A stretch of DNA of 64,000 bases from Epiperipatus broadwayi. Its lineage: Eukaryota; Onychophora; Udeonychophora; Euonychophora; Peripatidae. The notes below the pieces were generated by a model, which made no database searches, had not been told where the DNA came from, and saw only the letters and a list, made by a program, of their open reading frames with translations. Location of the stretch: contig JAQFVV010012398.1 of the NCBI GenBank assembly GCA_028023455.1, positions 8,766,682 to 8,830,681 on the forward strand. The letters run 5' to 3'. A program made the translations under genes and the position numbers. Every line of letters begins with the position of its first letter. Position 1 is the first letter of the stretch. This document shows, piece by piece, positions 1 through 12,374 of the stretch.

Positions 1-667
1 AATTTAAGCCTTATTTGAAAAAAAAAAAATATTAAGTATTAATCATCTACTGAAAATCAATTTATAAAGGATGCTGCGAAAGAAGAACAATTAAGCATCG
101 TTAAAAGTGGTTTTATCAAACTTAAAAATTGTTATAGGGTCTAAGATTTTGGATTCTCTTATAACACAGTATAAATAAATATATGTTATAAAATTAAAAA
201 TTCCGTGTGAAGAAACTATATAAGTTTTAATTTTCATATTAAACGTGAGTAATAAGTTATTTTATTATACGTATATTATTGTTCAATATGTTGCTTTTAC
301 AATAATATATTACTATAGAAAATATATCCCTTATAAAATTATATTTAAGTATTATAGGAGATAATTTAACCAATATTTTTATTTTACTACATATTAGCTA
401 TTTTGTATATATATATATACGTTTTTTGTCTACCTGTAGGTAGTTTATAAGATTAAAACTAAAAGTAGACAATGGTTTAACTTATTTAGATGTCAGACTC
501 TTTTTTCGTATCAATTATTTTTAGCGTTATGGTTAAAGTGAGGTTTTTGTTCCAGCTATAAATAATTAAATACCCATTTACCAATTAGTAATAAATAGTT
601 GAATTTTTAAAAAAGTCTTCGGTTTATTTAAAAACCTTCAGATACAATAAATACTTATCAAATTCTT

Positions 668-810
668 CTGAAAATATTCATCATCATTTTCACCCATTAT
701 CAATCCATTGCAGGATGAATGTCTCTCCAAGTTCAATCCATCTCTAATCTCTTAAAGTCCAGTTTAAGATTTCAACTGTCCATAAATTAACATGGCTTTT
801 CTCACTATAA
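668..810 (-). pseudogene. Truncated 3' end of an RTE-like LINE
   Basis: Read on the minus strand, this stretch has a GGATTGAACTTGGAGAGAC-type block ending in an ATGATGATGAA tail. It matches the 3' end of the LINE copy at 28060-28140, which reads AATTAAACTTGGAGAGACTT and then ends in ATGATGATGAA. A second short match (minus-strand GGACAGTTGAAATC, 767-785) corresponds to the block at 27939-27953 of that copy, with the sequence between deleted. ATG-type microsatellite tails are usual for RTE-type LINEs. No open frame remains. The family match is seen directly; the clade name is inferred. Confidence 0.6.
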
Positions 811-3088
811 GTGTTGTATGTATTATGTACATTGAATTACAGTTGTTTCAAGAAAAGTTTTAATCGCTTAGAATTAGATATTAGAATAGTAATAATTTTG
901 ATTATCACCTAAGATAGTTATTTCCCCCTTCTTAACTTTTTTTAAATCTTTTTAGTATTCTAAAAATCTTATATCTGTATAATCACCAGTAAACCTTTTG
1001 TAAAAATAATCTCATATTAGAACAAAACTCAAAAAGTAAAACTAATTTATATTAAAACAGTTTATTAAAAAATAAACCTACTTTGATGTAATGAATTTCT
1101 CTCACTTATGTATAATTTTATGAGTAAACTTTCACCATTTATTTTTTCAGGCAAAACCTAAGTTGATAAATAATATTCAATCTAAAAACAGACCCATATC
1201 TTATATGATATAATTGTGCTTTGATAATGAAATATATTGAATGTCTGTATTCACCCTAGAAAGACTATAGATTCTTAGAGTAATAGACATTTGACATTCA
1301 GCTTGATATTTTTGATATAAAATATCATACCTTAAGACAAAGTAGTTAATTTATTTGTAATATTTTAATATAACCATAGAAAAGTATTAAAATATTTAAA
1401 TATATCACCTTATTTTTGTTTTATAATTATTTATATTTATTACTTCATAAATATTATTTGTTCTCAGCTTTTTATTTTTTTAATTATTAAAATTTGTACT
1501 TTATTGTCTCAAACTGTAAACTAATTTGATTAAGATTGAAGTTAATATAATGTAATGTTCTGTTAATCAAATATCAATGACTGATTTACAATTCCTATAA
1601 TAATGGGGAAATGCTCAATTTTTATTTGATTGATGATTACTAAAATTTCAATGTTTGTATTCCTATATTAGAAGTTTATTGCTTAATATAAGAATGCATA
1701 TAACAATTAACTGTTAATCATTTATAAACTATAATTGTGATTAATCTTGTTGAAAGTTTGGTACAAATGATAAAAGGTTTCCCTGAAACTTGTCCAGTGA
1801 GCTTTGTACTGTCACAGTTCATAGCTCAAAAGTTGGATGTTATAATTTACATAAATATCACTAGAGAATCAAATGAATGGCCTGATTTATATATATAAAT
1901 TTAAAATGTAGATTGATATGAGTGTATGATAAACTGTCTAGAGCATATGCGACTATTCAAAGAAAAATTGGATTTTTTTTATAGCGAGAGAAATTTTAAG
2001 CAAATTAGAAATATTTGGATGACATACAATATACGAATGAAAATAAATTATTAAAAACAATAATTCATATGGCAGATAAAAAAAGTTTTACAATAAACGA
2101 ATGTAATTTGATAAAAAAAAAATTCTATATTTATATAAATAATTAAATAAATGTACAGTATATTGAAAGGATTGGAAGAAAAAATAGATTATTTGGTTTA
2201 AAAAAGGAGAGTTGTGAAAAATAAATATGAATAAAAAAATAAGTTATATAAGAATATGTAAAATATAAACATAAAAGGAAGTATGTTAATGCTAAAAGAA
2301 AGTTATTGTTATTTGCAAGGTTAGAAATTTTAGATATCAAAAAAAGAAAGTAAAATAGGATAAGAATTTTACTGTATATTGATTAATAAGGAAATAGGAA
2401 GAAAAGTGTAGACTATTTGTTTTTGGAGTATAAAATGTTGGAAAAAAAAAAAACAATAAATAATAAAAGATAAAAACATAAGAGTAAAACGAAATAAAAT
2501 GAATAGACATTTTTTATTTTTTTTTTAATATGAAGATAGTATATTGGGGGGGGGGGGGCGCTTTATTAAAATGTAATAGGAAATATATTCATTGCTGGGA
2601 TGTGGAAATTATAACTCGTAAAGAATAAAGAGAAGAAAAAAAGAACTTACACGAGTATAAAAGAACTCCTGAGAACTAAATAATTAATTATGGTAGCAGG
2701 GTCTTTGATCAGATATACAAAAAATTTGACATCGCATATATATATATATTAATGCTTGGACTCTTTGATTATGAGTTACATTATATTTATGTATATATAT
2801 ATGTAAAGATTGTTAAATTAATTTATAACTATTCCTAAAATGCTAACAAACCAATTTAAAAAGAACTTTTCAAAATTATAATCTAGTAAGTTGTAATATT
2901 CTATGATTTCTAGAACACCTCAATCTGATTTTTAGTCATATAAAAATATATATGTATGTTGTGTAAAAGCATCTCTTAATTTTAAAAATTAGAACAGAAT
3001 TTATATATTTTTTTTAAAAATTAAAAGATAACTATGAAAGATTATTACTGCAAATCTTTAAATTTGTCTCTCTTTTTTTTTTTTACAG
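811..3088. other. Gene-free AT-rich stretch upstream of the secreted-protein gene
   Basis: No coding exon is recognisable. From about 2000 to 2680 the plus strand is A/purine-rich with K/N-coding frames broken by stops, resembling the decayed Lys-rich repeats at 13.5-14.2 kb and 63 kb. A 13-base G run lies at 2546-2558. A non-coding first exon and the promoter of the gene at 3114 should lie somewhere here, but no TATA box or initiator could be singled out in such AT-rich DNA. Confidence 0.5.
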
Positions 3089-3113
3089 TTTAAATTTGTT
3101 TACCTTTATCAAA

Positions 3114-4883
3114 ATGAAAACAGTTTGCATTGTTGGTAAGTTAACTTTTTTTAATATCATTTTATAAATAGTAAGCTCAGAGTCGCTCTTTTTTTTATTA
3201 TTATTAAAGTTGATTTATAATTTAACTAATACATTAATCGAATAATTATTTGTCTCATGGAGATTTAAGCTTCAGAAATAAAATCTCTTAAAATCTATCA
3301 TTTTGTCATTTATCTCAATCGCACTAAGCATAATTTAAATTACTTTTACTAATTTATAAACTGAATTTTAACTATAAATGAATACTCTCACCTTCCAAAC
3401 ACAAGATAAAGTCTTTGTGAAAAGATAGAATGAATCCATCTATCCTTTCAACCAAAACGTTTAAGTATGGGCAAATCTTGAGCATTTGGAAATGAGAGCT
3501 GAAGATATTAAACAATGACTTTAAATTACCTTTACTATGCCTGAATGAATGAGCTTGTGAAATTTACTAGAATTTACAATATGTCATTCTTAGTTGAAAT
3601 TAAATATATGTAAATGAGATATATTTTACTAATTTATATAAATTAAGCTACGTCTTAAACATTTTAAAATGCACTTAAGAGAAAAAGAAAAAAAACAAAC
3701 ACAAGAAAATTAATACATAATTTTAAAAGTTAAATAAAAAATTATAAAAATATTTTAAAAATAAAAGTATAAAAACAATTTAGTAAATAATATAACTTCT
3801 AATTATAGAGCAAAATTATCACTAGTTATTTCCCATAAGTCAGATTTCACACATCATTCCAAATGACTTTCTGTCCCAATATTTAGTATTCTTTTTATTG
3901 TCATCTATTAACATCTTTTTTATTTTATTATTCTTTATTAATATATGTTATTTCAATTCCTCTGTATAAATATGCTTAAAGCAATTTTTCTTTTTATTTT
4001 CTTAGTTTATATGAATTTTGTAACCCTTTTTTTTAAAATTTTGTTAACCTCATTAATTTGTTCAATTTTTTTATTACAGTTCTTTGCTTAGTCTATTATG
4101 CAGCTGGTGGAGCAGTAAGTATTGCTTTATTGTTTGTTCTTTTTAGAAACAATTATAACTATAGATACACATATACTCAAACCTCCCTATATATGTGCAT
4201 AAATAGATAAGATATAGGCAGAATTTTAAAAAAATATATAATCTGTTTTTCTTTTTGTTTAGCTACCAGGTCACTATAAAGCACCTCTGTATGAAGAAGT
4301 AATTGCTCCTGCTTATGGAGCTCCTGTATATGAAGAAGTACTTTCTCCAGGTTATGGATACAATGCACCACTAGTTGCTGCTGGGGGTTATGGTGCTCCT
4401 CTTGTAGCAGGTGTTGGATATACTGGTGGTTATGGTGCTCCTCTTGTTTCCAGTGGTGGTTATGGTGCTCCTCTTGTTTCCAGTGGTGGTTATGGTGCTC
4501 CTCTTGTTTCCAGTGGTGGTTATGGTGCACCTATTGTAGCTAGTGATGGTTATGGTGCACCTATTATTGAGCATGTCCCAAAAACAGTTGTAGCTGCTGC
4601 TCCAGTTGTTGAAGAAATTGTTGAACCTCTTAACCATCATAAAGTTATCAAAGAAGAGGCCTACGATCATGAACATGATTCTGCATACCGTCTCACACAA
4701 TCTGATAATATTAATGCTATCCATGGTGCAACTGCATTAGCTGGAGCTGCTTACTATCCTACTGGGCATCTTCCTCTTGGCTATGGTCATCATGCTAAGG
4801 GTTTACCTGTACTTGAAGCAGCTTATGCACCAGCAGTTGTAGCTGATCCTTATGTACCAGCATATAGTCATTATAGAAAATAA
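3114..4883 (+). CDS. Secreted Gly-Tyr-Gly-Ala-Pro repeat protein (three coding exons)
   Basis: Coding exons are 3114-3135, 4080-4114 and 4263-4883, giving 225 residues. Introns are GT-AG with strong donors (GTAAGT at 3136 and 4115) and T-rich acceptors (before 4080 and 4263). The first runs phase 1 and the second phase 0. A further acceptor (T-run then TACAG, ending 3088) lies 25 bases before the ATG, so a non-coding exon exists upstream. The protein starts [18 protein letters not shown], a typical signal peptide. Residues about 20-60 have two YEE[VI] segments spaced by [17 protein letters not shown]. Residues 60-120 hold about seven GYGAP[LI][VI] repeats. The C-terminal part is Ala/Val/Glu/His-rich with [18 protein letters not shown], and the end is rich in Tyr, Pro and Ala. 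Composition suggests an extracellular structural, cuticle-like or matrix protein. No Rebers-Riddiford, chitin-binding or other named domain is visible, so the family is not identified. The gene is much richer in GC than its surroundings. Confidence 0.85.
4425..4571 (+). repeat. 30-bp in-frame tandem repeat in the GYGAP protein
   Basis: Three units of GGTGGTTATGGTGCTCCTCT plus CTTGTTTCCAGT-type sequence (4425-4454, 4455-4484, 4485-4514) are identical base for base and encode [10 protein letters not shown]. Two diverged units follow (4515-4544 with GAPIVAS, then a partial one from 4545). An older GYGAPLVA unit lies just upstream. Identity at silent sites points to recent expansion or gene conversion. 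The length is a multiple of three, so copy-number change keeps the frame. Confidence 0.95.
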
Positions 4884-5173
4884 TCATTAGGACATATTTA
4901 AAATGAACAAAATGAATTGGAGCTGAACACTGAACTTTATGAGATAAAAAGGAAAATATTGTCAGGGTGAGAAAACAAACCAAATTTGTATAAATTTTTT
5001 CCCCTTTATTCAAAATTCCTATAGTCTCAATTTATAAATTATTTATTTTTGCAAAAAAAAAAAAAAAAAGAAAAAATATGGAGTAGTTCGTAAATAATTT
5101 ACAAATTGATTTTTTTTGTGTGAAATGTGTATATAAGTTAAATAATGTACATTGTTCTTTTCTCTTTGATTTT

Positions 5174-5179
5174 AATAAA
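5174..5179 (+). terminator. Polyadenylation signal AATAAA of the GYGAP gene
   Basis: A canonical AATAAA lies 290 bases after the stop codon (TAA, 4881-4883), followed by a T-rich stretch. No earlier AATAAA occurs in the 3' UTR. A run of 17 A residues at about 5054-5070 is genomic and precedes the signal, so it is not the polyA site. Confidence 0.6.
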
Positions 5180-5199
5180 AAGCATGTTTAAAAAAATAT

Positions 5200-8100
5200 G
5201 TTTATTAAATTTATCACTATTACATAAAAATTTAGGGTTTTACATTAATTGATACTTATTAAAAGATTTAAAACATTGTAGTTGTGAGCTTATACACTAT
5301 TAGTTTTAGATAAATTCTAGTGCAAATGTAAAATTTGTACAGAAAATATAGTTTTGTGATCTCTTACAAAAGATTGACAAAGAAATCAGATTAATAAAGA
5401 TATTACATCGATTTAGTACTTGTGAAAAATTGTTTTTAGTTTATTTAGCTGAAAATCTACCTAAGAATTATTAGTTCTCAAGTGCTTCAATACCACTGCC
5501 CAAAAGTAGACAGTATATAAGATATCATGATTAAGCAATAAAAATCCTTGATCTCCACCAATGGAAGCATGTTTTTATTAGAGTAAATCTTTAAGAAAAA
5601 TCATTATAATATGTTTTATTATAAAAGAATGCTGTCTCACTTATTTTGTTAAAAACTTATATAAGAGTTGTAGTTTGGTGTTGTTTTTGTTATATAGTGT
5701 TCCTTTATTATAGTGTAGAGTGCTCATTAAACTCATCTGTTTGCTTTTTCTCATGGTCTGAGATATTGAGTCTAAATGAAAAGATTAAAATTTTTTGAAG
5801 TCCTCTAGTTATTGGTTGACAAATAAATAGAAAGTAAAACAAAAGGTGAATATGAAAGCCTTCACCAGCTTACATTTGATTATTCTGGCATTATCTTTTT
5901 TACCAGTTTTCTGTGAAGAAATCTAGAAAATGCTGCATTCTTCAGTGGGCTATTTTGGTGTATTTTACCTCTAATATGATTTAATATGAGTCAGAGGTTT
6001 TTTAATGGTGTTTTATATTTACTTGGAAATTCATAAAGCTATCCTAGAAATATATGAACAAATATAACAATAATATTTATGATATTGAAACTGTTTTAAA
6101 TAGAAATAAAAAGCCATGAACATTGATAAGAATTAGTCTTTACTAGACATTGATAATTGACTGGTTTTAAACTATTTTAAACTATTTATATAAAAATTGT
6201 TTTAGAAATATAATATAAAGTCATGAGACGATAATAGTTGGGAACTATTTATATTAAAAATTAATTAATGAATATCTTCATTATTTTTCAACAATAAGTA
6301 GTTCTAAAAATATAGTTAGCAAATATAATTACTAACTTTAGTTCTATAAATGTGATGGAAAGTAAGGTTTAAATATAAGAAAGTGTATTATCAGTAGTAG
6401 CAGCAGCAGTCATTCACAACTGAATATGATCATTTTAATTTCAAAAGAAGAAAAAAGACGATAAATAAAATATTGTAGAGGTGAATTTTTCTGATAATTC
6501 TAAAAATCAATCTGTGAACTACAAATATATATTTGTATAGACATGCTGATTCATCATTCTGTTATCAGATATTTTTCTCCATCTCTTAACTTTTATATCA
6601 GATTTTTCTTTCAGATGTTTAATGATGTGTATATTGTTTTAAAGATGTTTCTTCTTCTATGAGTAAAATCTCACAATAGTTACTTGCATTGAAATCAGTA
6701 GTAAATTCTTATAATAAAATATTAGTTATTAAGATGTTTACAATTTCCATAAAATGTGTTTTAATGTGCTGTTGTATTGTAAAAAATCTTAGTAAATTGA
6801 ATCTGATATTAAATCTATCTTATACTATTTGTATAGGAATCCATGCCTTTTTCCATTGCTTATTCCAAAAGATTTTATATTAAGCTGGATTCTGACACTG
6901 ATCACATGAAGCATTTGTCATACATTGGGACTGCTGTTTCAAAGGCTTCATTAAAATAATTTTAGGTGAATAAATGAAATTTCTGTAAAATATGATGCTA
7001 AAAGCATTTGTTACCTCCTACAATTTGTGTATTAATAGAAGTTCTTTTTGCATGAACAAAAATTCCAAAAGTAATAATAATTAAATCCTTAAATACAATT
7101 TCAATACAGATCAGCATGTTAGAATAACAATACATTAGATCCTTTAAATGCACTACAGAAAACAAAAATTTAAAATTATTTGCTTATACTCAAAGCACTT
7201 AATTGAATATTATTAGATTTTTATTTCATTAATGAATCTGTATTACAGTGTTTCTTTTATTTTTCCTTTTCTATCACTGTTCACTGCAAACAATGTTTAC
7301 ATTCCTAGTACTGATTACTTACTTGATAACATTCTTCTATTGCTTGCCTATAGTCAGAAACATACTCATTTTTTTCACAGTTAAGATTGTATAACTTTGT
7401 GTTTAATCAAGCTATTTAAATTATATGATCAAATTTGCATTGTCTATTTTTTATAACTACTCATTGTTTAAAACACAGGTTATGTTAACTACATAGTAAT
7501 ACTTATTAGATATCTTAATAAGCACACCTCTCCAGAATCTTCAGCATTCCAAGTTCTTCTGAACTGCCACACAATGAACCAATGGATTACTGTTCTTTCT
7601 GAAATAAAGTCTATATAAATTATTTAAAATTACAGATATAATGGCACTTTAAAAAAAAAAGCTATAGATTTACTTTGACTTTATCAGTTTTGACTAGAAA
7701 ATTTAATAAGTAATACATATAATGAAATTTAAAATGATCTGTAAACCAAAATACCTCACTATTTTATTCCCTATTCCAAGTGTTGCATTTTATTATTAAC
7801 AAGTGTATTGATCATTTCATTAATAATAATGATGAAAATTTGATGAGTTTTATAAATCAGTAACTGATGGAATAAAATGTAACTTAATAATTAAGAATTT
7901 TCATGGAGCTCAACAAGCCAAGAAGTCAACACATAAACCTAAAAAAAAAAAAACGGAAGATTTAATCAATTAAAAATATTATAAGAAAGTCAGATACCAG
8001 TTGTAGAAAAGTGAATGTATAAAACGTCTATAAAAAGAAAAACAAAAGATAGCAGAAAAATAAATTATAATAATATTTTTGAACTTAATGAAAAAAAAAA

Positions 8101-8255
8101 TGTTGTACACAAGAAAAAATATCACTGAATTACAATAGTAAAAAAGATGGTATATTAAATATGTAATTTAAAAACATTTAATTAAGTTAAAAACTACAAT
8201 TGGCAGAGAATACAATTCAAATCATTTCTATTGTAATAGAGATTCATTTAAAAAT
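5200..8255. other. Gene-free AT-rich stretch
   Basis: No coding region, RNA gene or clear repeat boundary was found. Short simple-sequence runs occur, such as the AGC run near 6395-6410. The small open frame at 6689-6883 has no recognisable motif and AT-driven composition, so it is not called a gene. Confidence 0.5.
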
Positions 8256-9921
8256 ATCATAATAATAATAATAATAACAACAATAACAATAGTTCCACAG
8301 TTAATCTTAGGTCTGTCACCATGTTTATTCCAAGAGCTCCTGCTTCAAATCCTAAGAATTCACATATTTTTTTTAGAGATAAATTTCAAGTCAATACAAA
8401 GACTAAACTTGACCTAATTAAATAACACTCTAGTTATAAAAAAAAAATCCATATGTGTAATGGATAATTTGCAAAAAAAATATTTCACTAGCGGCAGTAA
8501 ACTTTGGTATTGCTAGGCAACAAGTAAAATTTTCTGGGTTTAAACCCAAGACTACTCAAAACTTGCAATATTTCAGGTAAATTTAACATATATTAAACTA
8601 ATTATTAAAAATTCACTATGCCACACATCTTTTCTAATATAATTTTGAATTTACAAAAGCTTTTTCTTTAAAAAATGTTTTAAATCATTAAAACCAAACA
8701 AAATGGCTGCCATACAACCACATGAGCAAGTGGTTGGTGCCAAAACCTATTCTAACCATACTACCAGCTTTATCTCATGAAAAAACATTAACCAAAATCC
8801 TCAAGAACAATTTGTCAGCAATAGGAAAGATATTTCAAGTCCATTAATGAATAAGCCAATTTGAAATTTCAGGACAACCAATGCAAGCAATACTGTCTAA
8901 AGTGCTGACAACAATTTGGCAAAATTTATTATTACAATGTCACAGGGAATATTTTGCATCATTTAAGACATTTTCCCTTCAGGTCCATTATTATATCAAC
9001 CAGATTGCAACTGTTCTCCATCCCACTATCTGGAACTTCAACAGCTTAAGTGCCTATCACACATGAACTCATAGCTCCAATGTCATACCAGGGTGAACTC
9101 TGGAATAAATACTGCAGCACCTGAGAATAACAGTACACTCACTTTATCAACCTGCTGATCCAAAGAAGTTTACAAAATCACTCCACCAACTTACCTGAAA
9201 TGAACTTTAAATGTCCAGCACATGAACAATAAGAATTATCCTTGATACCTATAATACTAATAAGCACAATTTATGTACAGCAATATACAAATGAAACACT
9301 AACTTTCCTTACCCTCCCTAAATGTATTAACAAATATCACTATGTGCATTCATGTATTTATCTCATAGGGCTTTTGTAAAATTTATATAAACCTAATTTA
9401 AAATATGTATCTTGTTATGCAACAATTATTATTCTTCCAACTATTGTAAATTGCCTTCTTTTATCATAAGCAAAATTATAAACCTTCATTGTATATGTAA
9501 TCTCATGTATCAAATTGTATCTAAAAATTCATGTTTTTTACATGCAACTTATGTAACACATAAACAAGACAACCAAGAAAACTATAATCCTTCTCACCAA
9601 ATAGACTCAATTTATATACACTCATATTTTAATATAACAACCCCACACTCTATGTATATTTTCCTTTATACTATGCATGTATTTTTCTCAAGATCCCATT
9701 TAAAAATTCTATGTAAACCTAATTTGACATGATCATTCTTTTTTCAGTTACTGTAAGTCATGCTTTTCCCCTATCCCATGTAAAATTGTAAAAAATTATT
9801 GTAAATGCAATATTGTGTATTAACTTATATCTAAGATCTTATGTTTTCATATGTAACTCATGTAACTCTTTTTGAGTATTAATAAAGTTTATCACTGAAA
9901 CCTAATAATAATAACAATAAA
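8256..9921. repeat. Unclassified dispersed-repeat-like segment bounded by AAT/AAC simple repeats
   Basis: The segment begins after an (AAT)n(AAC)n run at about 8256-8290 and ends with AATAAAGTTT at 9880-9890 followed by AATAATAATAACAATAA (9904-9921). It is less AT-rich than the flanks. Its last 500 bases contain two diverged copies of a ~190-bp block about 325 bases apart (9361-9550 and 9690-9880); both contain ATGTAAACCTAATTT-like and CATGT-TTACATG-like strings and end near ACTTATGTAAC / ACTCATGTAAC. An AATAAA-containing end followed by a simple-repeat tail suggests a retroposon 3' end, but no reverse transcriptase motif is seen. Class is inferred, not shown. Confidence 0.35.
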
Positions 9922-10439
9922 TCTTGACCAAAAAATCATTGGAAAGAAAGAAATAGCAAAATTTCAAACAAAGACAGCAAATGTTATACATTTGTAAGTG
10001 GAATAAATGTTAAAAAACTGAAGGATAAATCATGGTTCATTAAAAAAAATGGAAGCAAATAAAAGAGATCAAATATGAAAATATTAATCAGGTAAACAAA
10101 AAGAATATTCATTGCAAAATCCAAAATTAGACTTTATCTGCTGATATACAAGCTTAAAGTATTTGGACATTTATAATGTTAGATTCTTTTGTCAATGTGC
10201 ATATAATATGCATAAAAATATTGATGTATTGGATTATAGTGTGCTTGGATATGCAGTAATGATTTGTTATTTCAAGTTGCTGGCTAATCTTTTGACCCTT
10301 TGTTTTAGTGCTCAATTTTAAAACTATAATATTATCTTTGTGAATAAATTTCAATAAAATTCAGACATAATTTATGGTCAGTGTTTTGTTTGTATTCTGA
10401 TATGTGACTACTGTTGTTTAATGTTATATATGTTGTACT

Positions 10440-11560
10440 GGGTTTGATCCACAGAAGATCTTACTTACACTGCCAATGTTTCGGCTGGTTACAAACTTCT
10501 TTATAATACATTTATAATCTTAATTAATTATAAATATTACATGAACGAACCGGCACGTTCGAGCAAAGTGGAAAATATTATTGATAGCTTTAACTATCAA
10601 CAATACCCACGATCAGATCATGGCCCATCTCGGCTGCTAGATTCAAACCCCTACTACCCAAACACTTTATTTGTTTTGGGGTAAACCCCAGGCACCAGCT
10701 AGTCTAAGACTAACATGTTTGGACAGTAGGCTCATAATCTAGCGCTCAAAACAATCCCTAAACTAGCTCAGTCTATTTTTAATCAATAAGAATTTATTCC
10801 TTAACTAGTGGCATAAAAGAATTGATAAAAGATTGGTAAAAGGAATTGATGAAAAGGATTGTAAAAAGAATTGACCGATAAAATAAGGCTTAAGTTTAAA
10901 GACAATTTATTTAATTAACACTAATTATACTAAATACTTTTATAATTTTTTAACTAACATAATATTTTTAATCATGCACATACTTAATTCACCCACTGAC
11001 ATATATAATAAAGCATTAAATAATATTTGATATTTAAACCACACAAATTAATAGTTCATTTTCATGTGCTATAGAGTTCATATTCTTGACTCTTGGAGGA
11101 TTCACACGAATTTTTATGAATGTGGTGGCTACTATATAAATGAGAATAAGAAAATGTTTTACCTAGGATTTTAGAATGGGTATACTGCTTGCTGCTTCTA
11201 CTGATATATATCTAATGGGATATCCCTAACCGGTTAAAACGTTTCTTGAGGAGTTTGATTATTATCCATTGGCACTATACTTGGAGACAATTAGATATTG
11301 ATGGAGATTCTTCAAGCTGTTATGCAGACATTATTTTCACAGGCAGATTTTACTGTTCTACTGGACTCCAGGCTGGAGAAAGACATATGTTTTCCATGGT
11401 TTTAACACTGCATTCTTGATTGATTCATAATAAACTGCTAGATTGTACTGAACTGTAATGTAACTCTGATGCAATTAACTCAACTGATTGTCCTCACTGA
11501 ACTGTCCAATAAAATTTGCTATTTATACATGCGAAGTGTTTTTATTTCTATATCCCCCAG
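10440..11560. other. Less AT-rich unassigned segment, possible retroelement remnant
   Basis: This stretch differs in composition from its surroundings, with many non-repetitive C/G-containing words (for example ACGAACCGGCACGTTCG near 10543-10561 and CCCAGGCACCAGCTAG near 10687). On the minus strand it contains GGTTTGAATCTAGC (near 10630-10643), resembling a Pol III B box. CAATAAAATTTGCTATT near 11510 resembles a polyA signal. No LTR pair, primer-binding site or open frame could be demonstrated. It may be a solo LTR or SINE-like element. Confidence 0.3.
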
Positions 11561-12374
11561 CAATATCTGTTGTCGAAATTCCTTTGATAATCTCATGTTT
11601 TTGAAGATCGTTTAATTAGTAGCCATGCAAACATGTTGTTTTATATTTCTAATTAATAGCCACCACTCTGTTTCTTAATGATAACTTTCATTTATTTTTA
11701 TTTTCATGTGTTTTTCAATATGATTTTAACATGCACATATACACACATTTATTATATATTTTATTAACAAGCTTACATTTATGCACATGTATATTTTACT
11801 ATTCTAAAATCAAAACTAGTTCTAAGATTACTTTTTTTCTTTAATTTAAATAAAGAGATTTATATTTTTTAGACTTTTGAATTATATTTCAACTAATAAT
11901 AATAATATGACAACTCTTTAAACTCAAAACTTTTAGTTTGACATTTCTAATTAATTAATTGCAACTTTTATTTTAAAACTCTTCACCTTTTAAATCTTAT
12001 TTTTACGAAAACAAACTGCAATGAAACTCTTAAACTTTTACCCATTATTTCTCTTTTAACGAAGGATTTTTATTTCTAATATTTTTTTTTAAACAAATTA
12101 TTATGTACCAACCAATCTTGGTACAATGTATATGTATTAAACCGAGATAATCAGAAATAGGGTGATTGGATTTATAAGTAATATAAGTAAATGATAAATT
12201 TTAGTAACTATTTTTATTATTCTAAACTTCGTATGTGAAGTAATTTTGTTGTTATTACAATTATTATTATCAATATCATCATCATTGTTAATATTTTAAT
12301 TTGTTTCTTTATTGCATTGCCTTAATTAATTAATCAATCCTTTCTTATAAATCTTTATTTTTTACAATGTAACA

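Noticed and set aside
4177-4724. Two overlapping His-rich and Thr-rich antisense frames
   Set aside because: Shadows of the in-frame 30-bp repeat in the GYGAP gene.
9412-9732. 106-codon plus-strand frame
   Set aside because: Lies across a duplicated non-coding 3' UTR-like block; no domain.
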